The notes under the pieces were generated by a model. It was not told the DNA's origin. It made no database searches and was given only the letters and a program-made list of their open reading frames with translations. Shown here piece after piece: positions 8,415-17,287 of a DNA stretch of 61,570 nucleotides (positions are counted from its first letter, which is position 1; every line of letters begins with the position of its first letter). Made by a program: the position numbers and the translations under genes. This DNA is from Fidelibacterota bacterium. Its GTDB lineage: Bacteria; Fidelibacterota; Marinisomatia; Marinisomatales; TCS55. The stretch lies in the NCBI GenBank assembly GCA_030746535.1, contig JASLML010000002.1, positions 1-61,570 of the forward strand, written 5' to 3'.

Positions 8415-10378
8415 CACCAGTTGCCGGCGGCTATGCCCTGAATCTCGCTCTAGGGTTTAGCCTTTTTTCAATCATTTCAGTTTTTTGGTTCCATTATAAT
8501 AAGGATGCCCGGCTTTATTTTACTGCTCAGCGCCTTGTTTTAGGATCTTGCCTACTTGTTGGTTTTGCTACGTTTGTGCTCGCAGCAGAACTCATCAACA
8601 GCAATTTCGACATTGATTATGTCGCTCACTACACAAGTTTGGAAACGCCTGCAGTCTATAAATTGACAGCGCTCTGGGCAGGGCAGGAAGGATCGCTTCT
8701 GTTCTGGCTTTTTATTTTGTCCATCTACGCCGGCACCGTTGTCATCCAGAACCAGCGAAGAAATGTTAACCTGATGCCTTGGGTGCTTGTTGTTCTGAGC
8801 GTTGTGATGGGATTTTTTCTCGTTCTCACAAATTTTGTGGCAAATCCATTTGCACCTACGGATGCGGACTTTCAGGTAATGAACGGCAACGGCCTGAATC
8901 CGCTTCTTCAAAATGCGACGATGGCGATCCATCCTCCGACCCTGTATCTGGGGTACATCGGATTCACTGTTCCGTTCGCATTTGCGATTGCAGCATTAAT
9001 TTCCGGCGATACAGGTTCTCTCTGGATTCGATCGGTTCGAAGGTGGACGCTTGTAACGTGGATGTTCCTCAGTATTGGCATCATTTTGGGAGGATGGTGG
9101 GCCTATCAGGAGCTCGGCTGGGGCGGCTACTGGGCATGGGATCCTGTGGAAAATGCATCCTTCATGCCTTGGCTGACCGGTACTGCATTCATTCATTCCA
9201 TTTTAATCCAGGAAAAGAGAGATATGCTCAAAACATGGAATATGGTTTTGATCATCCTGACATTTTCACTGGTCATTTTCGGTACCTTTCTAACACGGAG
9301 CGGGGTGATGTCATCCGTGCATTCTTTTTCGGCATCATCCCTCGGGCCCTTGTTTCTGGGTTTTGTTTTCTTTTTGCTGGCAAGTTCGTTCGCTTTGCTG
9401 GCTTGGAGATATTCATCCCTAAAATCGGATTCAAAAATTCAATCCATTTCATCAAGAGAAAGCGGATTTGTTTTTAACAATGTTCTGTTTGTGGTGCTTT
9501 GCTTTGCAGTGTTTTGGGGAACGATGTTTCCTGTTCTCACCGAAGCAGTTCAGGGAACGAAGATTACGGTCGGCCCGCCATTTTTCAATCAGATCGTAAC
9601 TCCGCTGGCATTAGCGCTGCTCCTTCTGACAGGTGTGGGACCGCTTCTTGTTTGGCGAAAAACGTCAAAAACCAGCTTCTATAAAAATTTCCCCATCCCC
9701 ATTTTTATCGGATTGACTGCGGCAATTGTTCTGATAATAATTGGTTTCGGCAGTTCGGTCGTTATGACTGCGTCTCTGTCCGCGTTTGTTCTCGCAGCGA
9801 TTATGTTAGAATTTGGTAAAGGAATGCAGATTCGCAAAACAAAGCTGGGTGAAACCTATTCCGCATCTTTGATGCATATGATAAGCAGAAACAGAAGCCG
9901 GTACGGTGGCTATATTGCCCATGTTGGAATCGTAATTATGTTCTTGGGATTTACGGGAAAAGCATTTGATCAGGAAGCGGAATGGGGATTACGCAAAGGG
10001 GAAGAAGGCCATCTTGCCGGATACCGATTTTCTTTGGTTCAATTATCTGAAGCGGAGCGCCCGAACCATTATGCGTGGATAGCGGAGATCAGCGTTGAGG
10101 ACATCGGTGGGGAAAAGGTAACTTCCCTTCATCCCGAAAAACGGGTGTATTTTCACAATAATCCCAATCCGGACCGCAGGCAGCCTCACAGCGAGCTTGA
10201 CATTCATTCCACTTTCAGGCGGGACATTTATTCTGTTTTGTCCGCCGTCGACACAGAATCCGGAACCGCATTCATGAAGATAATGATCAATCCTCTCGTA
10301 AGGCTTGTGTGGATAGGTGGGATCATCCTAGTATTTGGCACTCTTATTTCTCTTTGGCCAAGAAAAGAGGCAAATTGA
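8411..10378 (+). CDS. ccmF: Heme lyase component CcmF
   Basis: CcmF takes heme from CcmE and joins it to apocytochrome c at the outer face of the inner membrane. The 655-aa protein is close to the usual length. It has many hydrophobic spans and the tryptophan-rich WWD domain, GGYWAWDPVENASFMPW, that binds heme, followed by TFLTRSGVMSSVHSF. A periplasmic domain precedes the last span. It overlaps ccmE by ATGA and the next gene by TTGA. With no CcmH or CcmG nearby, it may act with the small CcmI-like protein alone. Confidence 0.97.
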   Translation: MTPVAGGYALNLALGFSLFSIISVFWFHYNKDARLYFTAQRLVLGSCLLVGFATFVLAAELINSNFDIDYVAHYTSLETPAVYKLTALWAGQEGSLLFWLFILSIYAGTVVIQNQRRNVNLMPWVLVVLSVVMGFFLVLTNFVANPFAPTDADFQVMNGNGLNPLLQNATMAIHPPTLYLGYIGFTVPFAFAIAALISGDTGSLWIRSVRRWTLVTWMFLSIGIILGGWWAYQELGWGGYWAWDPVENASFMPWLTGTAFIHSILIQEKRDMLKTWNMVLIILTFSLVIFGTFLTRSGVMSSVHSFSASSLGPLFLGFVFFLLASSFALLAWRYSSLKSDSKIQSISSRESGFVFNNVLFVVLCFAVFWGTMFPVLTEAVQGTKITVGPPFFNQIVTPLALALLLLTGVGPLLVWRKTSKTSFYKNFPIPIFIGLTAAIVLIIIGFGSSVVMTASLSAFVLAAIMLEFGKGMQIRKTKLGETYSASLMHMISRNRSRYGGYIAHVGIVIMFLGFTGKAFDQEAEWGLRKGEEGHLAGYRFSLVQLSEAERPNHYAWIAEISVEDIGGEKVTSLHPEKRVYFHNNPNPDRRQPHSELDIHSTFRRDIYSVLSAVDTESGTAFMKIMINPLVRLVWIGGIILVFGTLISLWPRKEAN

Positions 10379-10653
10379 CTTTGCTTACGACTATTGTTTT
10401 GTTATTTGTATTTGCCGTGCCTGTAATATTCGCCGTTCAGCCGATGCTGGGGCCGCGATTAACAATTCCACAGGACACCGGCCGGTCACCCGAATCTTTA
10501 AAAAGAAAAAAACAGCTTCTGTACCGGCAAATAAAGGAATTGGAATTGGAACACGGGCTCGGGCTTGTACCGGAAAACGAATTCAACACACTTCGTCAGG
10601 AATTAAAAAAGCAGGTTTCTGAAATCATGGAAGCCATCAGGAAACATTCATGA
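10375..10653 (+). CDS. Small CcmI-like membrane protein of the ccm cluster
   Basis: The 92-aa product has one N-terminal membrane segment (about residues 3-20), then a charged helical region: LYRQIKELELEHGLG, then VPENEFNTLRQEL. This pattern resembles the N-terminal part of CcmI, where a membrane anchor is followed by a short cytoplasmic helix pair. No TPR domain and no CxxC are present, so it is neither a full CcmI nor a CcmH. The TTG start overlapping the ccmF TGA is preferred because AAGAGG sits just upstream and the hydrophobic segment begins at once; the ORF track's earlier start lies inside ccmF. It overlaps ccmA by four bases. Confidence 0.75.
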   Translation: MTLLTTIVLLFVFAVPVIFAVQPMLGPRLTIPQDTGRSPESLKRKKQLLYRQIKELELEHGLGLVPENEFNTLRQELKKQVSEIMEAIRKHS

Positions 10654-11267
10654 TTTCACTCGAAGTCACGGATGTGAAAAAATCTTTTTTCCGAAAACCG
10701 GTTTTGGACGGAGTGTCTTTTGAAATAAAGGAAAGGGATGCTGTGTCCCTTGCCGGTGCAAACGGATCAGGGAAAACGACTCTTCTCAAAATTCTTAGCG
10801 GTATTACATCCAAAGATTCAGGTGAAATTCACAACCCATTCCAGAAACTCCTCTATTTGGGTCATGCTCCGGGAGTTTATGCGGGCTTGTCACCGATCGA
10901 AAATATGCGTCTGAAATGCAATCTCTACGGACAATCGTCCGATGAACATTTATTAGTCGAAACACTATCAGATGTTGGTTTAGAAAATCATAAAAAAAAA
11001 CCGTGCCGTGTGCTTTCCCAGGGAATGCTTCAGCGACTGAAATTCGCAACTGCTTCTCTAATCAGATGGGACATTCTTTTATTTGATGAACCTTTTGCTG
11101 CATTGGATGAAGACGGAAAATCACTTGCTGAATCATTTTTCAGATCGTGGAACGAAAGCGGCAAAACGCTGCTGTTTACAGATCATGATTCCGAACGTTC
11201 ATTGGATTTGGCGTCGCGGCAGCTAGCAATCGAAGACGGAGGATTGAAAGAAAGGGAATTATCCTGA
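10650..11267 (+). CDS. ccmA: Cytochrome c maturation ABC transporter ATPase CcmA
   Basis: CcmA is the ATPase of the CcmABCD complex that releases holo-CcmE after heme loading. The 205-aa protein has Walker A GANGSGKT (37-44), the signature region LSQGMLQRL and Walker B DILLFDEP. Length and motif spacing are normal for CcmA. It overlaps the CcmI-like gene by ATGA and ccmB by one base, so the cluster is probably translated as a coupled unit. Confidence 0.95.
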   Translation: MISLEVTDVKKSFFRKPVLDGVSFEIKERDAVSLAGANGSGKTTLLKILSGITSKDSGEIHNPFQKLLYLGHAPGVYAGLSPIENMRLKCNLYGQSSDEHLLVETLSDVGLENHKKKPCRVLSQGMLQRLKFATASLIRWDILLFDEPFAALDEDGKSLAESFFRSWNESGKTLLFTDHDSERSLDLASRQLAIEDGGLKERELS

Positions 11268-11929
11268 TGCTTGGCTTTCTCATCAAAAAAGAATTACTGA
11301 TTGAATTACGGGCGAAAGAATCATTCATTACAATGGCGTCGTTCAGTGTGGTAATGATCGTCACCTTTGCATTTACCTTCACTACCACCAGCGGACGATT
11401 TATGGAAATGGCGTCCGGATTGTTTTGGATGATGGCGCTGTTTACTTCGGTGCTGGGATTACAGCGGTCATACTCTTACGAAAGTGAATTTGATGCATTC
11501 TCCGCGTTGCTGTCTTCGCCGGTTGACCGCGGTCAAATATTTTTAGCAAAATGGTTCAGCGGATTCATTCTATTAACTCTTATTGAATTCATCGCATTGG
11601 TTCCTTTTCTATTGTTTTTAAGAATTCAAATTCCTGAAAACTTTATACAGGGAATTGGAATTATACTTCTGGGAAATTCGGCAATGATGTGTCTCGGGAG
11701 TTTTTTGTCCGGAATGGCAATGAGGTCCCGTCTCAGCAATGTGCTCGTGCCCATAATTCTTTTTCCACTGCTTTGCCCGGTTATTATTGCATCTGTTAAA
11801 TCAACCGGAAGCTGGATGAGAGGATTCCCATTAACTGACTGGGACACTTGGGTATATGTATTGGTCTCATTTATCGTCATATTCGGATTATTGGGATACG
11901 CTCTTTTTGAACACATAACGGAAGAATGA
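11267..11929 (+). CDS. ccmB: Cytochrome c maturation ABC permease CcmB
   Basis: CcmB is the integral membrane subunit that pairs with CcmA. The 220-aa protein is strongly hydrophobic with about six predicted spans. It begins with KKELLIELRAKES, followed by SGLFWMMALFTSVLGLQRSY, a recognisable CcmB region. It overlaps both ccmA (one base) and ccmC (four bases). Assignment rests on sequence pattern and on its place between ccmA and ccmC. Confidence 0.95.
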   Translation: MLGFLIKKELLIELRAKESFITMASFSVVMIVTFAFTFTTTSGRFMEMASGLFWMMALFTSVLGLQRSYSYESEFDAFSALLSSPVDRGQIFLAKWFSGFILLTLIEFIALVPFLLFLRIQIPENFIQGIGIILLGNSAMMCLGSFLSGMAMRSRLSNVLVPIILFPLLCPVIIASVKSTGSWMRGFPLTDWDTWVYVLVSFIVIFGLLGYALFEHITEE

Positions 11930-12603
11930 TGCAGCCTTTCTTTTCAGATAGAAAAAACTTCGCATGGCTCATTGCGGTCATGGCTCTCATGGCACTGAAC
12001 CTCGTTTCAATAATATACCGCACGCCTATGGTGCCGGAGCAGGAATGGGCGCAAAAAATCTTTTATCTGCATGTACCGTCTGCTTGGACGGGATTTTTGT
12101 CCTATTTTATTGTCATGGTTGCAGGAATAATGTTTCTTTCAAAAAAGGATCAAAAATGGGATAGGGTCGGACTTGCCGCAGCGGAAATTGGAACGTTGTT
12201 CATTGCCCTTGTGCTGATTACAGGACCGGTCTGGGCAAAACCGATTTGGGGGCGCGCATGGATTTGGGAGCCGAGACTCACAACTACGCTCGTTCTATTC
12301 CTGATTTACATCGGGTATTTTATGATGAGGTCATTCAGTGAATATCCGGAACGCGCCGCACGGACAGCGGCGGTACTCGGAATCATCGCATTTGCGGATG
12401 TACCTCTTATTTTTCTATCGGTGAAATTTTGGTCGCCGGAAATTCAATCGCATCCGCAGGTAGAAATGGCTAGCCAGCCGCCGGGAATTCTCCTGCCGTT
12501 TTTATTCTCTTTATTTTGTTTCACGATCCTGTATTTTCTTATGTTACGATATAGGATTCATGTCTTAAAATTGCACGATCGAAAAGACAGAAATGGTATA
12601 TAA
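11926..12603 (+). CDS. ccmC: Heme-handling protein CcmC
   Basis: CcmC loads heme onto CcmE in the inner membrane. The 225-aa protein has about six spans, the histidine motif FYLHVPSAW (H48), and the tryptophan-rich WGRAWIWEPRLTTTL that forms the heme-binding WWD-type domain. It overlaps ccmB by ATGA. Its last eleven bases overlap a 36-aa CcmD-like reading frame. Confidence 0.96.
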   Translation: MMQPFFSDRKNFAWLIAVMALMALNLVSIIYRTPMVPEQEWAQKIFYLHVPSAWTGFLSYFIVMVAGIMFLSKKDQKWDRVGLAAAEIGTLFIALVLITGPVWAKPIWGRAWIWEPRLTTTLVLFLIYIGYFMMRSFSEYPERAARTAAVLGIIAFADVPLIFLSVKFWSPEIQSHPQVEMASQPPGILLPFLFSLFCFTILYFLMLRYRIHVLKLHDRKDRNGI

Positions 12604-12703
12604 TTTCCTACCCTATTTTATGTTCGTTTTGTTCAGTGTCATTGGAACAATATTGGGGTGGTTTTTATATCAGATGTACAAAGAAAAAGAATTCAATAAA
12701 TAA
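12593..12703 (+). CDS. ccmD: Small CcmD-like membrane protein (36 aa)
   Basis: This frame is too short for the ORF track. It encodes 36 residues, MVYNFLPYFMFVLFSVIG onward, with one membrane span followed by a positively charged tail ending KEKEFNK. CcmD proteins are exactly this type: short, single-span, positively charged at the cytoplasmic end, and encoded right after ccmC. The ATG lies inside the end of ccmC, an eleven-base overlap. CcmD proteins share little sequence, so the call rests on size, topology and position. Confidence 0.65.
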   Translation: MVYNFLPYFMFVLFSVIGTILGWFLYQMYKEKEFNK

Positions 12704-12719
12704 ATTCGGATAATTAATA

Positions 12720-13784
12720 ATGAGTGAAAAAATAGTACACGTAGTAGGGACCGGAACCATCGGCGAACCGCTGATTGGCCTCCTGTGTGATTATCGAGAA
12801 AAACTCGGTATTGATGAAGTTACGTTCCATAAATACACACCCCTTCGTGAGGACAGGTCCAAAGTTTATGATCTTATGAAGCGTGGAGCAAAATTGGCTG
12901 TAATGGATGATCGAAAAAAGGAATTCAAAGATTTAGGGATGGATCCGACAATCGAGACTACGGAAGCCATCGCAAGAGCATCGGTCATTATTGATTGCAC
13001 TCCCAAAGGTTTTGGACATCAGAATAAGTCGCAATTCTATGAAAAATTCAAGGACGGTAAAGGATTTTTGGCTCAGGGAAGTGAAGACGGTTTTGGGAAA
13101 AAATATGCTCGCGGCATAAACGATTCAGCATTGGTGCAGGGTAAAGATCAGTTCATTCAGATCGTATCCTGCAATACGCACAATGTTGCATGTATTACGA
13201 ATACTTTAGCGCTTAATAATAATGATCCTAATAATTTGGTTGAAGGCCGATATGTTTGTGTTCGCCGCGCTGCCGATATCAGTCAGACATCCGCTATCGC
13301 TTCACCACAGGTTAATGACCATCAATACGGAGATTACGGTTCCCATCATGCAAAGGATGCTGCTGACTTATTCCGCACAATGGATCTGGATTTGAATCTT
13401 TTTTCTTCGGCGATGAAAATTCCCAGTCAGTATATGCATATTCTCTGGTTTAACCTTAAGGTAAAAGAACCAACATCTTTGAATGAAGTCATGGACAAAC
13501 TGGAAGCAAATCCTTTGGTGGCGCTTACCTCCAAAGATATGACCGGAACTGTTTTTTCCTTTGGGAGAGATCACGGGCATTTCGGGAGAATTCTGAATGA
13601 AACAGTTGTGGTAGAACAAACGCTTAGTGTAAGGAGCGATCATGAGATTACAGGTTTTTGCTTTACTCCTCAGGATGGCAATTCGCTGTTAAGTTCGCTT
13701 GCTGCAACGGAATGGTTTCTCTATCCGGATGAGTACGAAGATAAAATCCAGTGCTTATCCCATCTCTTTTACCAAGATATTTGA
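12720..13784 (+). CDS. Type II (archaeal-type) glyceraldehyde-3-phosphate dehydrogenase
   Basis: The 354-aa protein matches type II GAPDH of archaea rather than the common bacterial GapA. Shared blocks are the Rossmann loop GTGTIG, IIDCTPKGFGHQN, the catalytic cysteine C151 in IVSCNTHN, VRRAAD, GSHHAKD and PSQYMH. Type II enzymes interconvert glyceraldehyde 3-phosphate and 1,3-bisphosphoglycerate, often with either NAD or NADP. Whether it serves glycolysis or gluconeogenesis here cannot be told. No clear Shine-Dalgarno precedes the ATG, and the gap after the CcmD-like frame is only 16 bases. The stop TGA overlaps the TTG start of the next gene. Confidence 0.85.
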   Translation: MSEKIVHVVGTGTIGEPLIGLLCDYREKLGIDEVTFHKYTPLREDRSKVYDLMKRGAKLAVMDDRKKEFKDLGMDPTIETTEAIARASVIIDCTPKGFGHQNKSQFYEKFKDGKGFLAQGSEDGFGKKYARGINDSALVQGKDQFIQIVSCNTHNVACITNTLALNNNDPNNLVEGRYVCVRRAADISQTSAIASPQVNDHQYGDYGSHHAKDAADLFRTMDLDLNLFSSAMKIPSQYMHILWFNLKVKEPTSLNEVMDKLEANPLVALTSKDMTGTVFSFGRDHGHFGRILNETVVVEQTLSVRSDHEITGFCFTPQDGNSLLSSLAATEWFLYPDEYEDKIQCLSHLFYQDI

Positions 13785-14428
13785 GCATCAAAGTCCGGTC
13801 CGTTACAACTGGGCCTTTTCAGGAAAATACGTATTTCATCGGTTTGGAAAAGCCGCAAGAATGTCTCATCATCGATCCCGGCGATGAAACCGATGTGCTG
13901 ATTAAAGAAATTGAATCATATGGCAAGCCTGTGGCAATGCTGTGCACGCATGCGCATTTGGATCACATAGGATCTGCGCATGCGCTAAAAAAGAAATATG
14001 AGTGTCCCGTTTATATGCACCAGCAAGATAAACCAGTCTTGGATTGGTTTGAAGATTCCAGAACCCTATTCGGATTGGATCCTGCACCAAAACCGGAAAT
14101 TGATGAATGGATTACGACTGAAGATGATTTATCATTTGGAGATCTTACCATAAAGGTAATGCATACACCGGGACACACACCGGGAAGTACTTGTTATAAA
14201 ATTGACGGGCATGTATTTACCGGAGATACTTTGTTTGCCGGAACCGTAGGCAGAACGGATTTGCCGGGCGGCAGCTGGGATGAGCTGAATGCATCATTGA
14301 CTCGTCTAATCAAAACACTTCCACACGAAACAATCGTCCATTCGGGGCACGGTCCGGACACGACTATGGCGGTTGAAAAAGAACAAAACCCCTTTTTAAT
14401 TCCTCTACTAAGGCATGTAGATTCCTGA
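13781..14428 (+). CDS. MBL-fold metallo-hydrolase, glyoxalase II-like
   Basis: The 215-aa protein is a metallo-beta-lactamase-fold hydrolase. Metal ligands are clear: H57, H59, D61 and H62 in THAHLDH, then MHTPGHTPGS, FTGDTLF and HSGHGPDT. This set fits the YcbL/GloB-like group, which hydrolyses thioesters such as S-lactoylglutathione in some members; the real substrate is unknown. I take the TTG at 13781, which overlaps the GAPDH stop as TTGA and gives MSIKVRSVTTGPFQENTY, a typical N-terminus. The ORF track's GTG at 13751 adds ten residues inside GAPDH. Confidence 0.88.
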   Translation: MSIKVRSVTTGPFQENTYFIGLEKPQECLIIDPGDETDVLIKEIESYGKPVAMLCTHAHLDHIGSAHALKKKYECPVYMHQQDKPVLDWFEDSRTLFGLDPAPKPEIDEWITTEDDLSFGDLTIKVMHTPGHTPGSTCYKIDGHVFTGDTLFAGTVGRTDLPGGSWDELNASLTRLIKTLPHETIVHSGHGPDTTMAVEKEQNPFLIPLLRHVDS

Positions 14429-14430
14429 TT

Positions 14431-15375
14431 ATGAAGGTAACGGACTTTATTCAGAATGCAGAGAAAACGCTCTTCAGCTATGAGATTATTCCTCCCATGC
14501 GCGGAGGAAATGCAGCGGATATTTTTAAGCTTGTAGACCAGCTCATGCCGTATGATCCGCCGTTTATCGATCTTACGAGCAGATCGGCTGAAGTGTATTA
14601 CGAAAAGAAAACCGACGGCACAGACCGAAAACATATTAAGCGGAAACGGCCGGGCACCATCGGGCTCAGCGCTGCGATAAAAAACCGGTACAATGTGGAA
14701 ACGGTTCCGCATATCCTGTGCAACGGATTTACAAAGGAAGAGACCGAAGATGCACTGATCGAACTCAGTTATTTGGGAATCGATAATGTGCTGGCGGTCC
14801 GCGGTGATGATTTGAGGAAAGATCCTTCAAACGGGAACGGAAGAAGCCGGAACCGGTATGCTTCTGATCTTGTTGAGCAAATTACCCAATTAAACCGAGG
14901 ACAGTATCTTGAAGAATTGCGCGATTCAAGTCCGACGAATTTTTGCATCGGTGTCGGCGGCTACCCGGAAACGCACATTGATTCAGAGAATGTCGAATCG
15001 GACATGGAATTCCTCAAAAAAAAGGTGGACAAAGGTGCCGATTATATTGTGACGCAAATGTTCTTCAACAATCCAGCTTATTTTGATTTTGTTCAAAGAG
15101 CAAGAAATACCGGCATTACGGTACCCATTATCCCGGGAATAAAGATTTTAACACTTGAAAGCCACCTGAAAATCATTCCGGATATTTTTCATATTGATAT
15201 TCCCGGTGAATTGCAGGATAAAGTAAGAGGAAAATCCAAATCGGAAATCAAAACCGCCGGCATTGACTGGGCCATGAAACAGGTTCAGGAACTTGTAGAC
15301 GCTGAAGTGCCTTGCGTCCATTTTTACATCATGTCATCTGCAAAAGCCGTCACCGAAATCGTTTCCCAATTTTAA
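14431..15375 (+). CDS. metF: Methylenetetrahydrofolate reductase
   Basis: MetF reduces 5,10-methylene-THF to 5-methyl-THF for methionine synthesis, using FAD. The 314-aa protein has the catalytic Glu region FSYEIIPP, the FAD-binding DNVLAVRGDD, the folate-site region GGYPETH, and DYIVTQMFFNN. Length fits the bacterial enzyme with no regulatory domain. It starts two bases after the MBL gene. Another folate gene (folP) lies downstream in the same block and ftcD elsewhere in the window. Confidence 0.95.
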   Translation: MKVTDFIQNAEKTLFSYEIIPPMRGGNAADIFKLVDQLMPYDPPFIDLTSRSAEVYYEKKTDGTDRKHIKRKRPGTIGLSAAIKNRYNVETVPHILCNGFTKEETEDALIELSYLGIDNVLAVRGDDLRKDPSNGNGRSRNRYASDLVEQITQLNRGQYLEELRDSSPTNFCIGVGGYPETHIDSENVESDMEFLKKKVDKGADYIVTQMFFNNPAYFDFVQRARNTGITVPIIPGIKILTLESHLKIIPDIFHIDIPGELQDKVRGKSKSEIKTAGIDWAMKQVQELVDAEVPCVHFYIMSSAKAVTEIVSQF

Positions 15376-15385
15376 AAGAACTCCC

Positions 15386-16744
15386 ATGGATTTTGAACAA
15401 TCCTTTCATCGGCATATTTTTTCTGTTCAGCTAATCGACCCCGGATCTACTGTGATTGCTGCTGTTTCCGGCGGACGGGATTCCATGGCGCTTTTGCATG
15501 TTTTGCGTTCACTGGAAAAACCAATGGAATTAACAATCTACGCTGGGCATGTGAATCATTGCCTGCGGGAATCATCAGATGATGACGCCGCTTTTGTCGA
15601 AAGAAAATCCAATGACTTGGGAATCCCGTTTCTGTATGCTGAGCTTGACCCGAACAAGAAGAAAAAATCAAAAAGTCCGGAAGAATGGGCAAGGGAAGAA
15701 CGGTATAAAGCACTTCAAGAAATACTGGAATCCATTAACGGCGACTGCATTGCGACGGCGCACCACGCTAATGATCAGGCAGAAACCGTTTTATTCCGGC
15801 TTCAGCAAAAATCAGGGATTGACGGTTTGCGGGGAATTCATGAAAAAAGAGGGAATATTATTCGCCCTTTCCTGCCGTTTAAGAGACGTGATATTGACAT
15901 TTATATCGAAAATCATTCCATCTCGTTTATCGAAGACAAGACCAATAGAGATACCAAAATTCCGCGAAATTTCATTCGGCATAAAATCCTGAATCCATGG
16001 GAAGAACAGGACGGAGGTGTCATTGATGCGCTGGTGAGTGTCAGCGAAGAATCAAAAAAATTGGCGGGATTCATGAATCAGGCACTTTCCAATTTTATCG
16101 GCAGGCACGTCCATTCTGAATCGTCCGGAGAATTCACGATTCATACCGAGGCGCTTTCTGCACTGCCGGAGAAGCTCCAGTCCAGAGTTATCAAAATGCT
16201 CGCTGGTGAATCCGAAAATCCATGGCGGCGGCATCAATGGAATGATGTGTCAGAATTTTTGAGAGAATCCGACACAGGGAATATTTTGAATTTGCCGTTT
16301 GGTTACAGGCTGCTTAAAGACAGGAATCACTGGATTATAACAAACAATTCAGCCGAACCGGTTGAAATTGTGCTGAATCCGGGAGAGCCAGTAAACTGGA
16401 TGGAAAGTCGAATCACATGGGACTGGGCAAAGAAGGAAAGCGGATTTTCATCCAATCCGAATACGGAATTGGTTGACGGCCGGTTATTTAGTGACAATCC
16501 TGTCATCCTCAGAAATTGGAAGCCGGGTGATAGATTTAATCCGCTGGGAATGAATCATTCAAAAAAGGTGAGCGATTTTCTGACGGATGAAAAATCGAAC
16601 CGCTTTGAAAAGGAACAGCAATTGGTAATTGAGGTGGGCAATGAAATTGTATGGGTATGCGGAAAAAGAATCAGCGAAACGGTTAGGGTTACTTCAGAAT
16701 CCTTGGTAACAGCAACCCTCGTAGCAGAAAAAATAAAGGCATAG
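15386..16744 (+). CDS. tilS: tRNA(Ile)-lysidine synthase TilS
   Basis: TilS adds lysine to the wobble C34 of tRNA-Ile(CAU), allowing it to read AUA. The 452-aa protein carries the PP-loop SGGRDS at residues 28-33, then TAHHANDQAETVLFRL, a conserved TilS block, and FIRHKILNPW. The C-terminal TilS domain includes RNWKPGDRFNPLG and KKVSDFLTDEK. It lies directly before hpt and ftsH, an order (tilS-hpt-ftsH) found in many bacteria. Confidence 0.97.
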   Translation: MDFEQSFHRHIFSVQLIDPGSTVIAAVSGGRDSMALLHVLRSLEKPMELTIYAGHVNHCLRESSDDDAAFVERKSNDLGIPFLYAELDPNKKKKSKSPEEWAREERYKALQEILESINGDCIATAHHANDQAETVLFRLQQKSGIDGLRGIHEKRGNIIRPFLPFKRRDIDIYIENHSISFIEDKTNRDTKIPRNFIRHKILNPWEEQDGGVIDALVSVSEESKKLAGFMNQALSNFIGRHVHSESSGEFTIHTEALSALPEKLQSRVIKMLAGESENPWRRHQWNDVSEFLRESDTGNILNLPFGYRLLKDRNHWIITNNSAEPVEIVLNPGEPVNWMESRITWDWAKKESGFSSNPNTELVDGRLFSDNPVILRNWKPGDRFNPLGMNHSKKVSDFLTDEKSNRFEKEQQLVIEVGNEIVWVCGKRISETVRVTSESLVTATLVAEKIKA

Positions 16745-16745
16745 T

Positions 16746-17276
16746 TTGGAACGCTTCGAAATACTCATTTCTGCACAGCAAATTGCATCAAGGATTAAGG
16801 AAATTGCGGCTGAATTGGATGAAACATTCAAAGAAGAGGTCCCCATATTCATCGGAATCCTGAACGGAAGTTTTATGTTTATGGCTGATTTGCTGCGTGA
16901 GGTAAAGATGGACTGCGAGATGGATTTCATCAAATTGTCCAGCTACCGAGGAAACGAAACAAGCGGAACCGTTCGTCTATTGAAGGATATTTCCGCGGAC
17001 ATTACAGGCCGACATGTCGTCATTGTAGAAGATATTGTGGATTCCGGGCTAACCATAAAATTTATCAAAGACAGAATGATGGAAGCGGATCCGGCATCAT
17101 TAACCATCGTTTCTCTGCTGCATAAACCAGATGTTGCGAAACTTGATTTTGCTATTGATATCGTCGGATTTGAAATATCACCGGAATTTGTTGTAGGTTA
17201 TGGGTTGGATTATGATCAAAAATTCAGGAACTTCGATGGAATTTATCGTTTGAAGGAAGGGCCAGAGGATAATTAG
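16746..17276 (+). CDS. hpt: Hypoxanthine phosphoribosyltransferase
   Basis: Hpt salvages hypoxanthine (and usually guanine) to the nucleotide using PRPP. The 176-aa protein has the PRPP-binding loop VVIVEDIVDSG (91-101), the early FIGILNGSFMF block, and VVGYGLDYDQKFRN at the C-terminal side. The start is TTG, one base after the tilS stop, with AAAGG upstream. The tilS-hpt-ftsH order supports the assignment. Confidence 0.95.
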   Translation: MERFEILISAQQIASRIKEIAAELDETFKEEVPIFIGILNGSFMFMADLLREVKMDCEMDFIKLSSYRGNETSGTVRLLKDISADITGRHVVIVEDIVDSGLTIKFIKDRMMEADPASLTIVSLLHKPDVAKLDFAIDIVGFEISPEFVVGYGLDYDQKFRNFDGIYRLKEGPEDN

Positions 17277-17287
17277 GATTTTAATAA

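Noticed and set aside
8779-9477. 232-aa plus-strand ORF inside ccmF
   Set aside because: It is a Cys/Ser/Arg-rich shadow frame within a strongly conserved ccmF.
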